Positions 1 through 11,474 of a stretch of DNA of 64,000 bases are shown one piece after another. The DNA lies in contig NC_065877.1 in NCBI RefSeq assembly GCF_933775445.1, positions 4,836,001-4,900,000 on the forward strand, written 5' to 3'. The notes below the pieces were generated by a model. The model was given only the letters and a program-made list of their open reading frames with translations, had not been told where the DNA came from and made no database searches. This DNA is from Argentina anserina. Taxonomy: Eukaryota; Streptophyta; Magnoliopsida; Rosales; Rosaceae. Numbering within the stretch: position 1 is the first letter of the stretch; each line of letters opens with the position of its first letter. A program made the translations under genes and the position numbers.

Positions 1-1019
1 TTCTAACAGAAGACTGACTTGATTCGCATGCTTACAACCGGAGACGACTCTCGTTTTCCAAATGCAACTGTTTGTCAAGCAAGTAAATTAAATGTCAGCT
101 ACTTTCAGTAGAAAAGTAGTGTCATATTAAGTGCAGGGTCCAATTTCAGCTGTACGTTATCTTCCTCAAAGGCAGCTGCTATCTCTTTCTCGTCGGAAGT
201 TTCGTTTGCCATGAAACTGATACGGTGTCAGCTATCATATGACATTGAAGCAGAGAACTACTGAAGTCGTTTGTGAACTGGTTCAAACATATCGGCATGG
301 TAATCTGTGGTTAGTGTAGTATACATGAACAGCAATACCAAGTTCAGTCCATAACTTGGAATTTGTTGATTTTTCAAGTCTTCTATTTTCATTAATGGTG
401 ATGGTGGTGGTGATGTCTTAATTTCTTAATTGCAAGGTAAAGATGGAAAGGAAAGAAAAATATCTTTATATGTGGATGCTCCCTGCTCCTGTCGAGGATC
501 CATTCCTTTGACGAGGATGAGGAGGTTAATAGCTTTGCTGAGGTATTTTGCAGCATGGGGCATTGCCTTGGACTTTAAGGCAAAGTGACATTAACACTAG
601 AATTGAGCTGTTCTCGGCTGTTGATAAAGGTCCAACGCTACGAATGGTTTTTCCATGACATTCTCCTGTAAAGCAGTGAGAAAATTCTTCCAATATATTC
701 ATGAAAGATCAGAATCCTTGCTAGACAGATCCCCCAAGGAAGGAGAGATCTCTGAAGCAAAACTTATTATCCTGTAAAGCAATTATATATGCTGGTGAAG
801 CCAACTGGTTTTCTAGGAAATCCGCTCAAACAATCATATATGAATTCTTCTTAAAAAAATCATTTAGGAAATGAAAAATGCAGTAAAATTTGACTTCTTT
901 CAAACTAGTACTACTAGTGGGAATCATGCATCTTTGTCCAAACGCGACTGCTTTTGGTGTCCAATTGCAATTATAAATTATTGGCTCCAAGGAAATTAGC
1001 ACCAATGTGATTTTGTTCC

Positions 1020-1310
1020 AACTTGCTAAGCTTGCATGGAGGAAGTTGAAGACTAGTCACACCTCTGCAGAGTCTAGCATTTCCAGCAACTGAAGTCGCC
1101 CGTGTATTCTTAATGACACCGCTAGTTGGTAACGCTGAAGGGATGATCCCATTAAATAAGTTGCCTTGCTAGTGTAGGACTTCTACACTATGGCAACTGC
1201 CTAGGCTTCTAGGGAGTTCTCCTGATAATATATTGTCCTAAAAGGAGGGACGTATTGTAACCATGATCTTCAACCTATGTGTCATGGCACAGTTCGAGAG
1301 ACAATGGCAA
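1020..1310 (-). pseudogene. Relic of an LRR receptor-like kinase ectodomain (LRR-XII type)
   Basis: Minus-strand translation gives a broken but recognisable end of an LRR ectodomain. A degenerate repeat with a GxIPSxLP-like pattern is followed by an island resembling GVIKNTRATSVAGNARLC and then LQLPPCK. In LRR-XII kinases (EFR, FLS2 and Xa21 relatives) the segment before the transmembrane helix reads G-V-F-K-N-x-S-x-x-S-V-x-G-N-x-x-L-C-G-G. Several stops interrupt the frame upstream, and I could not follow a kinase domain toward position 1. This is a decayed fragment, not a working receptor. The assignment rests on remembered family consensus. Confidence 0.45.
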
Positions 1311-1564
1311 GCTGATACAGCAGTCATTGTTCCTCTTTACCCATTACTAGTTGTTGTTTACATATAATATACTAAAGTTTACTCCTTTAAAAAGAAAATG
1401 GGAGGGAACAAATCGCATATATATTTACTTGATCTACTGTGTAGTTTCATAAAATTAACTCGAATTTACTAAAAATTATTTACGATCACATTTCCAGGAG
1501 CAGCATATACTCACTATAATAGAGGATCAGGTGGTTGCTTGGACTAAAGATTCAACTCGACCAA

Positions 1565-1587
1565 TTTTGCCATTGAAAATGGCAAAA
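1565..1587. other. Short perfect inverted repeat (10-bp stem, 3-base loop)
   Basis: TTTTGCCATT and AATGGCAAAA flank the loop GAA. It lies in what was probably the original MACPF 3' UTR. An RNA hairpin is possible, but nothing else supports a function. Confidence 0.4.
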
Positions 1588-3212
1588 GTTCATGAAAGTC
1601 CAAAACGATCGCTAAATGCATCCTCTTCTCAAGTGCACTACACACCAAAAGTATGCTAGATGAACCTGTAAAGAAGCTGCATCTTTACCTAACAAAAAAC
1701 TGAAACTGCACATTATGATGCAGTATACACTACACTTGTAACGACCCTAAAATTTCGAGCTTCAAAACTCAAAATCTTAGAATCGTTAAACACAAAAATA
1801 ATCTCAATGAAATCGAAATCATTTTAATGTCGCAGCGGATCACATCTGAGTTTAAAATATAACTCAGTCAAGCCGATTATTACAAACCCAAATGATAATT
1901 CAACATATAACAAATGGAATTGTATAATCCTCACAACAACCTCACAAATAAAATCACACCAAATCTCACACACAATCCACGCTGGAACCTCACCACGACT
2001 GGATGCGATCGACTTCGAGTTTTCGGAGTCGTCACTCAATCACCACTACTCAGCACCTGCGGAAGTATTCCCTACACCATTGAAATTGGTGCACCGGGAT
2101 TGCAACACAAACCCGGTAAGCTTTACAGCTCGTATGAGTAAAATATTAAAATAACTCAAGTCTCATAAAAGACACAACTCCACATCAACACAGTATAATG
2201 AAAAATCATGAGAAAACGAGCAACCCATCTGGTTACTCTAATACTTTCACAAAATGGTATCTAATGAGCGCTGGTACACATCCGTTACCCCTCACTTAGT
2301 ATACCGCTGATGTTGGGCAACCACCCGCCACCCAACATCCAAAACAAGCTGAGTACCCATGATCAGATAACCACCCGTTACCTCATGCAGTACTATGGCA
2401 GACAGACTAGAGCTCTAACTGTATCGTAACCTTCGCCCGGCCAAAGGCTAGGTTCCGACTTGCCTCACATGTACAATAATCTCACATCATATTGTACCAC
2501 ACATCACGTCCGAAGACAAATCACAATATTTCACATTTTCCGTGATAAATCATGTACAATAATCACACATCATATTGTACGTTTTAAAACTTTCACGATA
2601 TATCCACAATAAAAATCATAACAGTATATTATATAGCAAACTATATATATTCGTACTTATTTACCATTTATACAATATATAAATAGTCCACTATATCCTA
2701 TACATGTCATATTTCATAAACACCTGAAAATTACGTACGATAATCTCACATCATATCGTACCATTTAAATCACACACATGCACAATTTTTCTGTCACCGA
2801 AATGACTATTTTTAATGAATTAATAACAGTACGTAATTTAATGAACTATATATATATATGTACTTATTACCATTATACTGTATATATGTAGTCCACAAAA
2901 TTATATACATGTTGTAATTCATCTGATAAACACACTTGTAAAAATGTTGAATCACCACGAGGGTAGATTCGTAATTCAGTGAGATTTTTACTCACCTTAT
3001 TGACTTGAGCGTAATTCCACAATTCGCGATGCTAATTCCTTTCCTCGATTTAACGATCACCTTAAAAGAATAAGAAAAGAATTTAGAATCGTTTCGTAAA
3101 CCTTTAAATGCCCAAAACAGTAATATACGGTTACTGTTCAGCAATTTTGGTTTATACGAAGTTACTGTTCACTGTTCACTATTCACGGTTACTGTACATT
3201 ACTCAATTAATA

Positions 3213-3490
3213 CGTATTTCTGTACGTATAAATATTATATACGTATTTCTGTACGGATAAATACTATATACGTATTTCTGTACGTATAAATATTATATAC
3301 GTATTTCTGTACGTATAAATATTAATACGTATTTCTGTACGTATAAATATTAAATACGTATTTCTGTACGTATAAATATTAAATACGTATTTCTGTACGT
3401 ATAAATAATAATACGTATTTCTGTACGTATAAATATTAATACGTATTTTCTGTACGTATAAATATTAATACGTATTTTTGTACGTATACG
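3213..3490. repeat. Minisatellite in the LTR, 27-29-bp unit
   Basis: About ten head-to-tail units read TACGTATTTCTGTACG followed by TATAAATATTA with small spacer variation. One unit carries GGATAAATACT instead. Each unit contains the short palindrome TACGTA. The matching array in the other LTR has one more unit. Confidence 0.9.
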
Positions 3491-4356
3491 TACGATTTAA
3501 ATGTAAATACAACTCAGTAAATAAAATTTACTAAATTACCCTTTTACAAATTACTTTTTACATTTACTGAAAGTAATTTATAATTACATTTACCGAAGGT
3601 AAAAATTAATTACATTTACCGTAGTAATTAAAATTTACATTTACATTTACCGTTACACAGTAAATTACCAAAATACCCCTTTCAGTCAAAACTATTTACA
3701 CCGCCGCATGTGGCGGCGCGTGTGGCACACGCGCCACCTCCGGCGGCCGCGCGTGGGGCCCACGCGCCGAGGCTAACCACGGCGCGTATCACGCCACCGC
3801 CGCCTCCAAAACCACCCTCTCCCTTCCCTCTATCCTCCTACGGTCCAAGGCAGCCCCTCCGCCACCTCAGACCTCCCCACGCGCCGCCTAAAGCGGCGGT
3901 GTCTCCAAATCGCCTCCACCCCGATTCTTCCCCAAATCTTCAACAATCAAATCCCAATCCATCCACACACATCACAACATCAATTTGAATGTATTCTTAC
4001 CCAGATTAGTGCTCTAAACGCGTCAGGAATGGTAGATCGTCGACAAGCTCCTCGCTGGATCTTCAATAGTCGACCCGGCTTCTTGGCGGCGGAAACGAAG
4101 CACGGCGTGCTTGCGGGTGGCAGCTGAGGGTCGTGCGGTATCCTAGTGGGCGGCGGTGAAGGTCTCCGCAGCTTGGAGGCAGCGAGCAAGGGGCGAGGCA
4201 GAGGGAGGCTCGGGGACGAGTGAAGCCTCTCGGCGGCGAGGCAGCGCCGCTAGCTCGGGTTGCTTGCGAGGTTGTAGGGTGCGGTGGTGCTAGCCACGAT
4301 GGGCTGGGGGCGGCAGATCGGCGAGGGAATTCGAAGGGGGAGAAAGGAGGGTCGGG

Positions 4357-4358
<2 letters not shown>

Positions 4359-4401
<43 letters not shown>
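4359..4401. repeat. (GA)n microsatellite, 43 bp
   Basis: An uninterrupted GA run within the GC-rich half of the LTR. The matching tract in the other LTR (11042-11080) is four bases shorter. Confidence 0.95.
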
Positions 4402-4403
<2 letters not shown>

Positions 4404-4791
4404 GCGAACGAAAGGAGAGAGGGAGGGTTTCTGAATAAGGAAACCCTAATCCCCTAAATGTCTATTTATATTAGTTTCCAAATCGGAAACTAACTTCCGG
4501 CGTTAATAACTTTTACGTACGTCGTCCGATTAGAACGCGTCACATATCCACGAACTCGTAACGACGAGCTCTACAACTTTCATGAAGGAAGTTTTTGCAA
4601 CCGAGCGACGGAATAAAAGTCGATAATTTAGTTCGGAAACGTAACGTTTTTCTTAATAAACGTTCCGAAAACGTTTCCGTTTTTTCGTTTCAAAACCTCG
4701 CAAACAATCACATTCGGTAAAAATCAACTTCACGACTTAATAGAATTCAAAACAAATCACACATTGTTTTTGAAAATCTAGGGTTATTACA

Positions 4792-4806
4792 ATCTACCCC
4801 CCTTAA
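4792..4806 (-). other. Polypurine tract of the gypsy element
   Basis: Read on the minus strand, AAGGGGGGTAGATTG directly precedes the LTR start TGTAATAACC. This purine run marks the plus-strand primer site and fixes the element orientation as minus. Confidence 0.85.
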
Positions 4807-4829
4807 AGGAATTTCGCCCCGAAATTCAG

Positions 4830-5450
4830 GCTCACTCAACAAATAACTGTGGATATCTGGTCATCATGTCTGACTCTAGCTCCCAAGATGCGTCACCCTC
4901 ATCATGGTGACTCCACAGCACCTTGACTAGCTCAACTTCTCTCCTCCGAAGCTTCTTTGTGGATCTATCCAGAATACGAACCGGTTCGACAACAAAAGTG
5001 ATATTTCCCTTCACCTCAATGGTGCTATGAACGATCACATGCGACTCAGATGGTCCCTACTTTCCCAACATAGAAATGTGGAAAGCGTTGTGAATGCCCG
5101 ACATGATAGTTGGCAAGGCTAGTCGGTATGCTAGTTTTCCCCCTCCTCGAGAATCTCAAAGGCCCATCATACATAGGAGCCCACTTTTCTTTCTTGCCAA
5201 ATCTCACTACACCTAACTTCGGTTCAACAGATAGGTGATCGACATGGTCTACCCTAAGAGTCTCATAAGGTGCCATACCGATGCTGGAACAGTAACTGTT
5301 GTTGTAAGCAACTCAATCGATTCCCAAATGATCTTCCCAGCTACCTATAATATACAGCCTATAAGCTCTCAGCATATCCTCAATTCCCTCAACTTTCTTC
5401 CAAACAAACAGTCTGTCACGTGTTCTAACATTAACAGCCACATGTGAGTC
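4830..5450 (-). pseudogene. Gypsy integrase C-terminal remnant with chromodomain-like tail
   Basis: Two readable pieces in different frames match the end of chromovirus integrase. The upstream one (5450-5046) includes a broken version of the stretch around AYNNSY..SIGMAPYE. It then has GVVRFGKKEKWAP and a VHNVFHVS-like segment. The downstream one (5038-4832) carries EPVRILDRSTKKLR, VKVLWSHHDE and a closing YPQLF. Such a tail is typical of the Tekay/Del and Reina chromoviruses. Frameshifts separate the pieces and the catalytic core is not readable, so no active integrase can be made. Confidence 0.8.
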
Positions 5451-7190
5451 ACCAAACTATAATGATGTTCTCGGTAGCGATGTCAACATACCCCTTTGTC
5501 TAATTCACCACTCTCTTGCGGTTATCAGACAATTCTCGAGTCATGAGCTTGCCCCTCACCACTAAGCATGGTCAAAAACTCTCGACATCTAACACGAGTC
5601 TAAATCAATGTTTAACACATGCCTACTACTTGCATCACACACATCGGTTTTCAAGGTAATCATACTTTTACCCACAACAGTACCGTTATGACTTCACCTC
5701 AACGCATAGCTAGGACCATGAACCTACCATTCCTTTCAAACCGCAAAACAATCTGCTTCTATAATCGTCTTATTAAAACCATCAAAAGTTGTCGTACATG
5801 ATACCCACCTAAGTACCATATTTGTATCGGCTACACGGTAAAGAAGTCTTAACTCATCAAGTCCACGACCACCACAGAACACCACCTTGGACTAAGAATT
5901 ACTCTCGATCAATACACCAGAGTATAGATTAACATACTCACATGGCAGTAGAGAACCTCTACCGCCACTCCAAGAGTGATGCGTCATGCATCCTACCACC
6001 CTCATCAAAACTTACCGTCGAAAATTTATTTCAGCTTCTTACTTCTATGAGTGGTGTGCCACAATTTACGAGTCAGACTAAGGAGGTATTTATCCCCCAA
6101 TGGTGGGACATGAAAATTAAGTGAATTTACAGGGCAAAATCCAATAAGACACAACCGAGATATACTTTACCCCCTGGTTCATACCTGCCTCAAATTCCTG
6201 ACATACGGTCCCACGCAAACGCCCCAGTGGCATCATCTAACGTATTGGTTTCCCCCACCGTTGTAGTACTAATAAGTTCTGAAATTAATTCAACAACAGA
6301 AGCCGGTTAGTGGGTCCACTGTCTCCTCAAAATCAACCCAAAAATGGTTGCTACATCACCACTCTAAACAGTTGTTTCTTTACTTTCATTAAGAACTCTC
6401 ATGGCCAACACATTCGGCCAACATACTTCTCTGCAAGCAGCAATATAATTGATTACTCCTTTTTGTAAAATTTATCCCTTGTTGAACACTTAAATCAACT
6501 TCGCCTTATCCAACAATAAACAATCGGATGCATAGAGGGAAAAGAACCTCTAAGTCTCCAACACTAACACCACTTGCACTTGAAAAGAAAATTTGATTCT
6601 CCACTATTTCTTTACCGGTTGGAAGGTGCTTGTCACGAAAAATTCGTCAAAACACCATTAAGCTAAGGTCATCTCATACCTTACCTTCAATAGAGTTACT
6701 TCATCGCCATTGCGTCTCATTTGTACTTGTGGTATTGTGAAGTTCCAATCCCCAACACCACAATAATTAAATCCTCGAAGATCAGTGTTCTCATTTAAAT
6801 GCTCATCTAGCAATAATTAATTCATATCGCCACATTGAGATTTCTCCATCACCTTATATTTCTTGCTCACCCAAAGAACAATGCGTAACATCAATTATCT
6901 ATAGCCGAACCAAAACAAGTTTGGAATGTCACGTCGACAAAATGTGAATCTCAATTCAATAATTGTATTACCACTTTATGGACGTATCATATGCCCTACC
7001 ACTCTGTTACCAATAGCGTTAGAGATGTCAGTCACGAAAATTTTCGTTAACCACCTCCAACCTATGGTCTACACATCTCTTACCTGAACATAATATCTCA
7101 ACCTTGTTAGGCTTCAACTTAGATTAGTTGCATAACTAAAATCTAGTCTTTAACATTTAAACACTGAACATCCCTCAATATAGGGTCAAC
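5451..7190. other. Decayed internal region of the gypsy element
   Basis: No open frame longer than about 60 codons occurs on either strand. I looked on the minus strand for reverse transcriptase (YVDD-type) and RNase H motifs and found none. The region may be decayed pol or unrelated filler. Confidence 0.5.
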
Positions 7191-7199
7191 GCTCTCTAT

Positions 7200-7690
7200 C
7201 AAGACTCTTTGATAGTTCTCTGCCCTGATAGGAAACTATATACTCAAACCTGTTAGCATTCCAGTATTTGGATCGCATGTCAAACTCAGAGAGTATTGTA
7301 GCCTCTCTAAGCTGATCGCACTAGTCATTAAGTCTTTGAATTCATTTGTCTCATTCATACGTCGTCTTCGTTATAGGGGCTATAACACAGTATCTCCTGA
7401 AATGTCTCACTTTACTCTGATATCACAACGATGTATGTGATAGCTACTTCAGATCCACATACTCAACATATGCCATGACTCAAACTCTCATGACATTATC
7501 CGCCTCGAGTCAAAGATACGAAACTCTGATTTCCTGGGTCTACGAATGAACCCACCATGTCAAAACAATCAATCACCGTGTACTGCGTACTCAACCAATC
7601 AATTCCTATGATCACATCATAGGTGTGATCCGGAATCACGATCAAATAGGCAGAGAACTCTCCACTTCCACTCACAATAGGACAAGCCTT
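7200..7690 (-). pseudogene. Gypsy protease C-terminus / start of RT linker, remnant
   Basis: The minus strand around 7690-7530 reads an approximate GEFSAYLIVIPDHTYDVI followed by GIDWLSTQYTVIDC. In gypsy elements the end of protease reads D-V-I-L-G-M-D-W-L followed by a conserved D-C. Beyond this the frame fails. The usual catalytic DTGAS motif was not found. The piece directly follows the gag remnant, so the middle of gag, its zinc knuckle and the protease active site appear to be deleted. Confidence 0.6.
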
Positions 7691-8110
7691 TCATTGTCTC
7701 CAATTCGAGGAACACTCCAAATGCGAAGTGACACATAGAGAGTTTCTCATAGATGTAGGAGTCAATCCTACCATCTCTTCTACCGAACTATCACTAATAA
7801 GTGTCGATATCATCTTCTTCTCTTTCTCAGGGTACTCAATCATCTCAAAGTAGATTATGATGCCCTCGATCCAGTGGTCCACTACCATATGATCCAGGCC
7901 TCTATGAAATAAGACGTTGACAGACGATTAAAGTCCTTGATCAACTTAACACACGACTATCGTCGTCTCTAACGACAGTAGCACGGTCAACCTGTTCTGC
8001 CCGTGGAACAGCCTCCTCGTAAAGGTTCTCCACATTGCGGGCTCGGCCTGCAACCCTACCTCGGCCGCGACCTATCGTCCGTCCTCGGCCCTTTTTCCAA
8101 ATTCATCACC
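7690..8110 (-). pseudogene. Gypsy gag remnant, Arg/Gly-rich start
   Basis: The minus strand near 8105-8030 encodes an arginine/glycine-rich stretch (GRGRTIGRGRGRVAGRARN). The N-terminus of gag is of this type in several chromovirus lineages. Further on, 7888-7800 reads DHWIEGIIIYFEMIEYPEKE, resembling the W-I-x-x-I-E-x-x-F gag motif. Stops and frame changes lie between the two parts. The remnant is much shorter than a full gag of roughly 300 or more residues. Confidence 0.6.
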
Positions 8111-8375
8111 ATTCAACAATTAACACTCAGTCATACATGTGAAGTCTCGGATTCGACAAAATAGATCCAACTAATATCAATCATGAAATCTCAGAAGAAG
8201 GTGAATCATCGGAGTATCGTCACAATACTCTCTACAGGACCAAACCATAAGGTATGGCTCCTAACACTCTCGCGTACCCGGCGACATATCAATACCGAGG
8301 AGCATGTGATGGGTGCCCGCCTGCAGTCGGATCATCGCTCCCGGATGATATTGATAATCACCAAATACGCACTTA

Positions 8376-8390
8376 GGCTCTGATACCAAC
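8376..8390 (-). other. Primer binding site (initiator tRNA-Met type)
   Basis: Read on the minus strand just after the 5' LTR, the sequence is GTTGGTATCAGAGCC. TGGTATCAGAGC is the usual plant PBS complementary to the 3' end of initiator methionine tRNA. It fixes the element as transcribed toward lower coordinates. Confidence 0.92.
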
Positions 8391-11039
8391 TGTAACGACC
8401 CTAAAATTTCGAGCTTCAAAACTCAAAATCTTAGAATCGTTAAACACAAAAATAATCTCAATGAAATCGAAATCATTTTAATGTCGCAGCGGATCACATC
8501 TGAGTTTAAAATATAACTCAGTCAAGCCGATTATTACAAACCCAAATGATAATTCAACATATAACAAATGGAATTGTATAATCCTCACAACAACCTCACA
8601 AATAAAATCACACCAAATCTCACACACAATCCACGCTGGAACCTCACCACGACTGGATGCGATCGACTTCGAGTTTTCGGAGTCGTCACTCAATCACCAC
8701 TACTCAGCACCTGCGGAAGTATTCCCTACACCATTGAAATTGGTGCACCGGGATTGCAACACAAACCCGGTAAGCTTTACAGCTCGTATGAGTAAAATAT
8801 TAAAATAACTCAAGTCTCATAAAAGACACAACTCCACATCAACACAGTATAATGAAAAATCATGAGAAAACGAGCAACCCATCTGGTTACTCTAATACTT
8901 TCACAAAATGGTATCTAATGAGCGCTGGTACACATCCGTTACCCCTCACTTAGTATACCGCTGATGTTGGGCAACCACCCGCCACCCAACATCCAAAACA
9001 AGCTGAGTACCCATGATCAGATAACCACCCGTTACCTCATGCAGTACTATGGCAGACAGACTAGAGCTCTAACTGTATCGTAACCTTCGCCCGGCCAAAG
9101 GCTAGGTTCCGACTTGCCTCACATGTACAATAATCTCACATCATATTGTACCACACATCACGTCCGAAGACAAATCACAATATTTCACATTTTCCGTGAT
9201 AAATCATGTACAATAATCACACATCATATTGTACGTTTTAAAACTTTCACGATATATCCACAATAAAAATCATAACAGTATATTATATAGCAAACTATAT
9301 ATATTCGTACTTATTTACCATTTATACAATATATAAATAGTCCACTATATCCTATACATGTCATATTTCATAAACACCTGAAAATTACGTACGATAATCT
9401 CACATCATATCGTACCATTTAAATCACACACATGCACAATTTTTCTGTCACCGAAATGACTATTTTTAATGAATTAATAACAGTACGTAATTTAATGAAC
9501 TATATATATATATGTACTTATTACCATTATACTGTATATATGTAGTCCACAAAATTATATACATGTTGTAATTCATCTGATAAACACACTTGTAAAAATG
9601 TTGAATCACCACGAGGGTAGATTCGTAATTCAGTGAGATTTTTACTCACCTTATTGACTTGAGCGTAATTCCACAATTCGCGATGCTAATTCCTTTCCTC
9701 GATTTAACGATCACCTTAAAAGAATAAGAAAAGAATTTAGAATCGTTTCGTAAACCTTTAAATGCCCAAAACAGTAATATACGGTTACTGTTCAGCAATT
9801 TTGGTTTATACGAAGTTACTGTTCACTGTTCACTATTCACGGTTACTGTACATTACTCAATTAATACGTATTTCTGTACGTATAAATATTATATACGTAT
9901 TTCTGTACGTATAAATATTATATACGTATTTCTGTACGGATAAATACTATATACGTATTTCTGTACGTATAAATATTATATACGTATTTCTGTACGTATA
10001 AATATTAATACGTATTTCTGTACGTATAAATATTAAATACGTATTTCTGTACGTATAAATATTAAATACGTATTTCTGTACGTATAAATAATAATACGTA
10101 TTTCTGTACGTATAAATATTAATACGTATTTTCTGTACGTATAAATATTAATACGTATTTTTGTACGTATACGTACGATTTAAATGTAAATACAACTCAG
10201 TAAATAAAATTTACTAAATTACCCTTTTACAAATTACTTTTTACATTTACTGAAAGTAATTTATAATTACATTTACCGAAGGTAAAAATTAATTACATTT
10301 ACCGTAGTAATTAAAATTTACATTTACATTTACCGTTACACCGTAAATTACCAAAATACCCCTTTCAGTCAAAACTATTTACACCGCCGCATGTGGCGGC
10401 GCGTGTGGCACACGCGCCACCTCCGGCGGCCGCGCGTGGGGCCCACGCGCCGAGGCTAACCACGGCGCGTATCACGCCACCGCCGCCTCCAAAACCACCC
10501 TCTCCCTTCCCTCTATCCTCCTACGGTCCAAGGCAGCCCCTCCGCCACCTCAGACCTCCCCACGCGCCGCCTAAAGCGGCGGTGTCTCCAAATCGCCTCC
10601 ACCCCGATTCTTCCCCAAATCTTCAACAATCAAATCCCAATCCATCCACACACATCACAACATCAATTTGAATGTATTCTTACCCAGATTAGTGCTCTAA
10701 ACGCGTCAGGAATGGTAGATCGTCGACAAGCTCCTCGCTGGATCTTCAATAGTCGACCCGGCTTCTTGGCGGCGGAAACGAAGCACGGCGTGCTTGCGGG
10801 TGGCAGCTGAGGGTCGTGCGGTATCCTAGTGGGCGGCGGTGAAGGTCTCCGCAGCTTGGAGGCAGCGAGCAAGGGGCGAGGCAGAGGGAGGCTCGGGGAC
10901 GAGTGAAGCCTCTCGGCGGCGAGGCAGCGCCGCTAGCTCGGGTTGCTTGCGAGGTTGTAGGGTGCGGTGGTGCTAGCCACGATGGGCTGGGGGCGGCAGA
11001 TCGGCGAGGGAATTCGAAGGGGGAGAAAGGAGGGTCGGG

Positions 11040-11082
<43 letters not shown>

Positions 11083-11470
11083 GCGAACGAAAGGAGAGAG
11101 GGAGGGTTTCTGAATAAGGAAACCCTAATCCCCTAAATGTCTATTTATATTAGTTTCCAAATCGGAAACTAACTTCCGGCGTTAATAACTTTTACGTACG
11201 TCGTCCGATTAGAACGCGTCACATATCCACGAACTCGTAACGACGAGCTCTACAACTTTCATGAAGGAAGTTTTTGCAACCGAGCGACGGAATAAAAGTC
11301 GATAATTTAGTTCGGAAACGTAACGTTTTTCTTAATAAACGTTCCGAAAACGTTTCCGTTTTTTCGTTTCAAAACCTCGCAAACAATCACATTCGGTAAA
11401 AATCAACTTCACGACTTAATAGAATTCAAAACAAATCACACATTGTTTTTGAAAATCTAGGGTTATTACA
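8391..11470 (-). repeat. 5' LTR (element orientation) of the gypsy element, 3080 bp
   Basis: This direct repeat of 1737-4791 carries one additional 29-bp minisatellite unit and a shorter GA tract. It lies immediately downstream of the MACPF stop codon and in the same transcriptional direction. MACPF transcripts would therefore run into it and may use its polyadenylation signals. Any promoter in it would fire away from the gene, into the element. Confidence 0.93.
9867..10171. repeat. Minisatellite in the 5' LTR, 27-29-bp unit
   Basis: This is the same array as 3213-3490 with one extra 29-bp unit near 9867-9925. The unit-number difference between otherwise near-identical LTRs shows slippage or unequal exchange since insertion, or a difference created during reverse transcription. 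Confidence 0.9.
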
Positions 11471-11474
11471 ACAC

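Larger units (their letters stand above)
1..1731. other. Non-coding flank, former 3' side of the MACPF gene
   Basis: No intact gene is visible. Removing the gypsy element at 1737-11470 and one ACACT target copy would place this DNA directly after the MACPF stop codon. Its right end (about 1400-1731, read on the minus strand) is therefore probably the original 3' UTR and polyadenylation region. A perfect 10-bp stem with a 3-base loop lies at 1565-1587. An LRR-kinase relic lies at about 1020-1310 and is listed separately. Confidence 0.5.
1737..4791 (-). repeat. 3' LTR (element orientation) of the gypsy element, 3055 bp
   Basis: It is a direct repeat of 8391-11470. By eye I found three differences from the other copy: one fewer 29-bp minisatellite unit near 3213-3300, a (GA)n tract four bases longer (4359-4401), and A at 3659 where the other copy has C (10342). 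These indels account exactly for the length difference. It has an AT-rich half and a GC- and CpG-rich half (about 3705-4330). The small open frames inside occur identically in both LTRs and are not genes. Confidence 0.93.

Noticed and set aside
3213..3490. The regular 29-bp repeats as a CRISPR-like array
   Set aside because: The units are contiguous without unique spacers and lie inside a plant LTR.
1824..4438. Several 68-92-codon open frames inside the left LTR (and identical ones at 8478-11136)
   Set aside because: They repeat exactly in both LTRs, overlap on opposite strands and show no domain. They are incidental frames in non-coding LTR sequence.
1737..11470. The two 3-kb repeats as a segmental duplication
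   Set aside because: The TG...CA-type ends, 5-bp target duplication, PBS and PPT at the inner borders show that they are LTRs of one element.
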